From Palsa-892 sp035556215 (GTDB taxonomy: Bacteria > Pseudomonadota > Alphaproteobacteria > Rhizobiales > Xanthobacteraceae), in the NCBI GenBank assembly GCA_035556215.1, contig DATMFI010000031.1, positions 1 to 13,229 on the forward strand: a stretch of 13,229 nt of DNA, given 5' to 3'. The notes under the pieces are model-generated. The model did no database searches and was not told the DNA's origin. It saw only the letters and a program-made list of their open reading frames with translations. Of this stretch, positions 13,224-13,229 are shown one piece after another. Made by a program: the position numbers and the translations under genes. Within the stretch, counting starts at the first letter, position 1. Every line of letters begins with the position of its first letter.

Positions 13224-13229
13224 GGGGCC

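Noticed and set aside
12918..13229. Replication origin suggested by the DnaA box and AT-rich patch
   Set aside because: Only one box was found, with no cluster, no clear unwinding repeats and no dnaA, hemE or parAB genes nearby.

Overview
The window is GC-rich (roughly 60% or more by eye), bacterial and chromosomal in character. Gene content and order point to an alphaproteobacterium of the Hyphomicrobiales (Rhizobiales), probably near the Bradyrhizobiaceae/Xanthobacteraceae. The basis is the pcm-like / tolC / popZ / valS neighbourhood, the PopZ protein itself, a rhizobial-type sensor kinase end, the GGCCGGGC palindromic repeats and a DUF3309 gene. This placement is inference from recognised families; no search was run.

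Layout. Bases 2-244 are the 3' end of a sensor histidine kinase gene. Two minus-strand tRNA genes follow, tRNA-Cys(GCA) then tRNA-Asn(GTT) in transcription order, each with a plausible sigma70-type promoter. A plus-strand run comes next: a divergent protein-L-isoaspartate methyltransferase family gene (750-1412), tolC (1591-2973) and popZ (3078-3749). popZ ends at a pair of palindromic REP-like elements (3767-3872). Facing popZ on the minus strand is a compact operon, msrB (7083-6580), dipZ (6538-4616) and msrA (4604-3891), whose last two genes are tightly coupled. The plus strand resumes with valS (7332-10082), a cold-shock-like/DUF805 membrane fusion (10149-10886) and an MFS transporter with a GTG start (10917-12062). 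The transporter ends base-to-base against a minus-strand mpg (3-methyladenine DNA glycosylase). A 54-residue DUF3309 gene follows with a possible EcfG-type stress promoter and a clear intrinsic terminator. The last 310 bases carry no recognised protein gene but form a dense series of hairpins that may be a structured RNA or long leader.

How the genes work together. The most coherent unit is the msr operon. MsrB has a twin-arginine-type signal and MsrA a Sec-type signal. DipZ joins a CcdA-like membrane electron conduit to a periplasmic thioredoxin-like domain. Both reductases lack the usual resolving cysteine: MsrA has a single cysteine in total, and MsrB has Thr where the resolving Cys normally lies. 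The simplest reading is that the CINC site of DipZ reduces them directly, giving a self-contained envelope methionine-repair system. The linker of DipZ is itself a repeat with 14 Met in 61 residues, so it could be a substrate, sensor or metal ligand of that system. This is the best candidate for something not previously described. The remaining genes are housekeeping (translation, cell polarity, export, DNA repair) or stress-associated.
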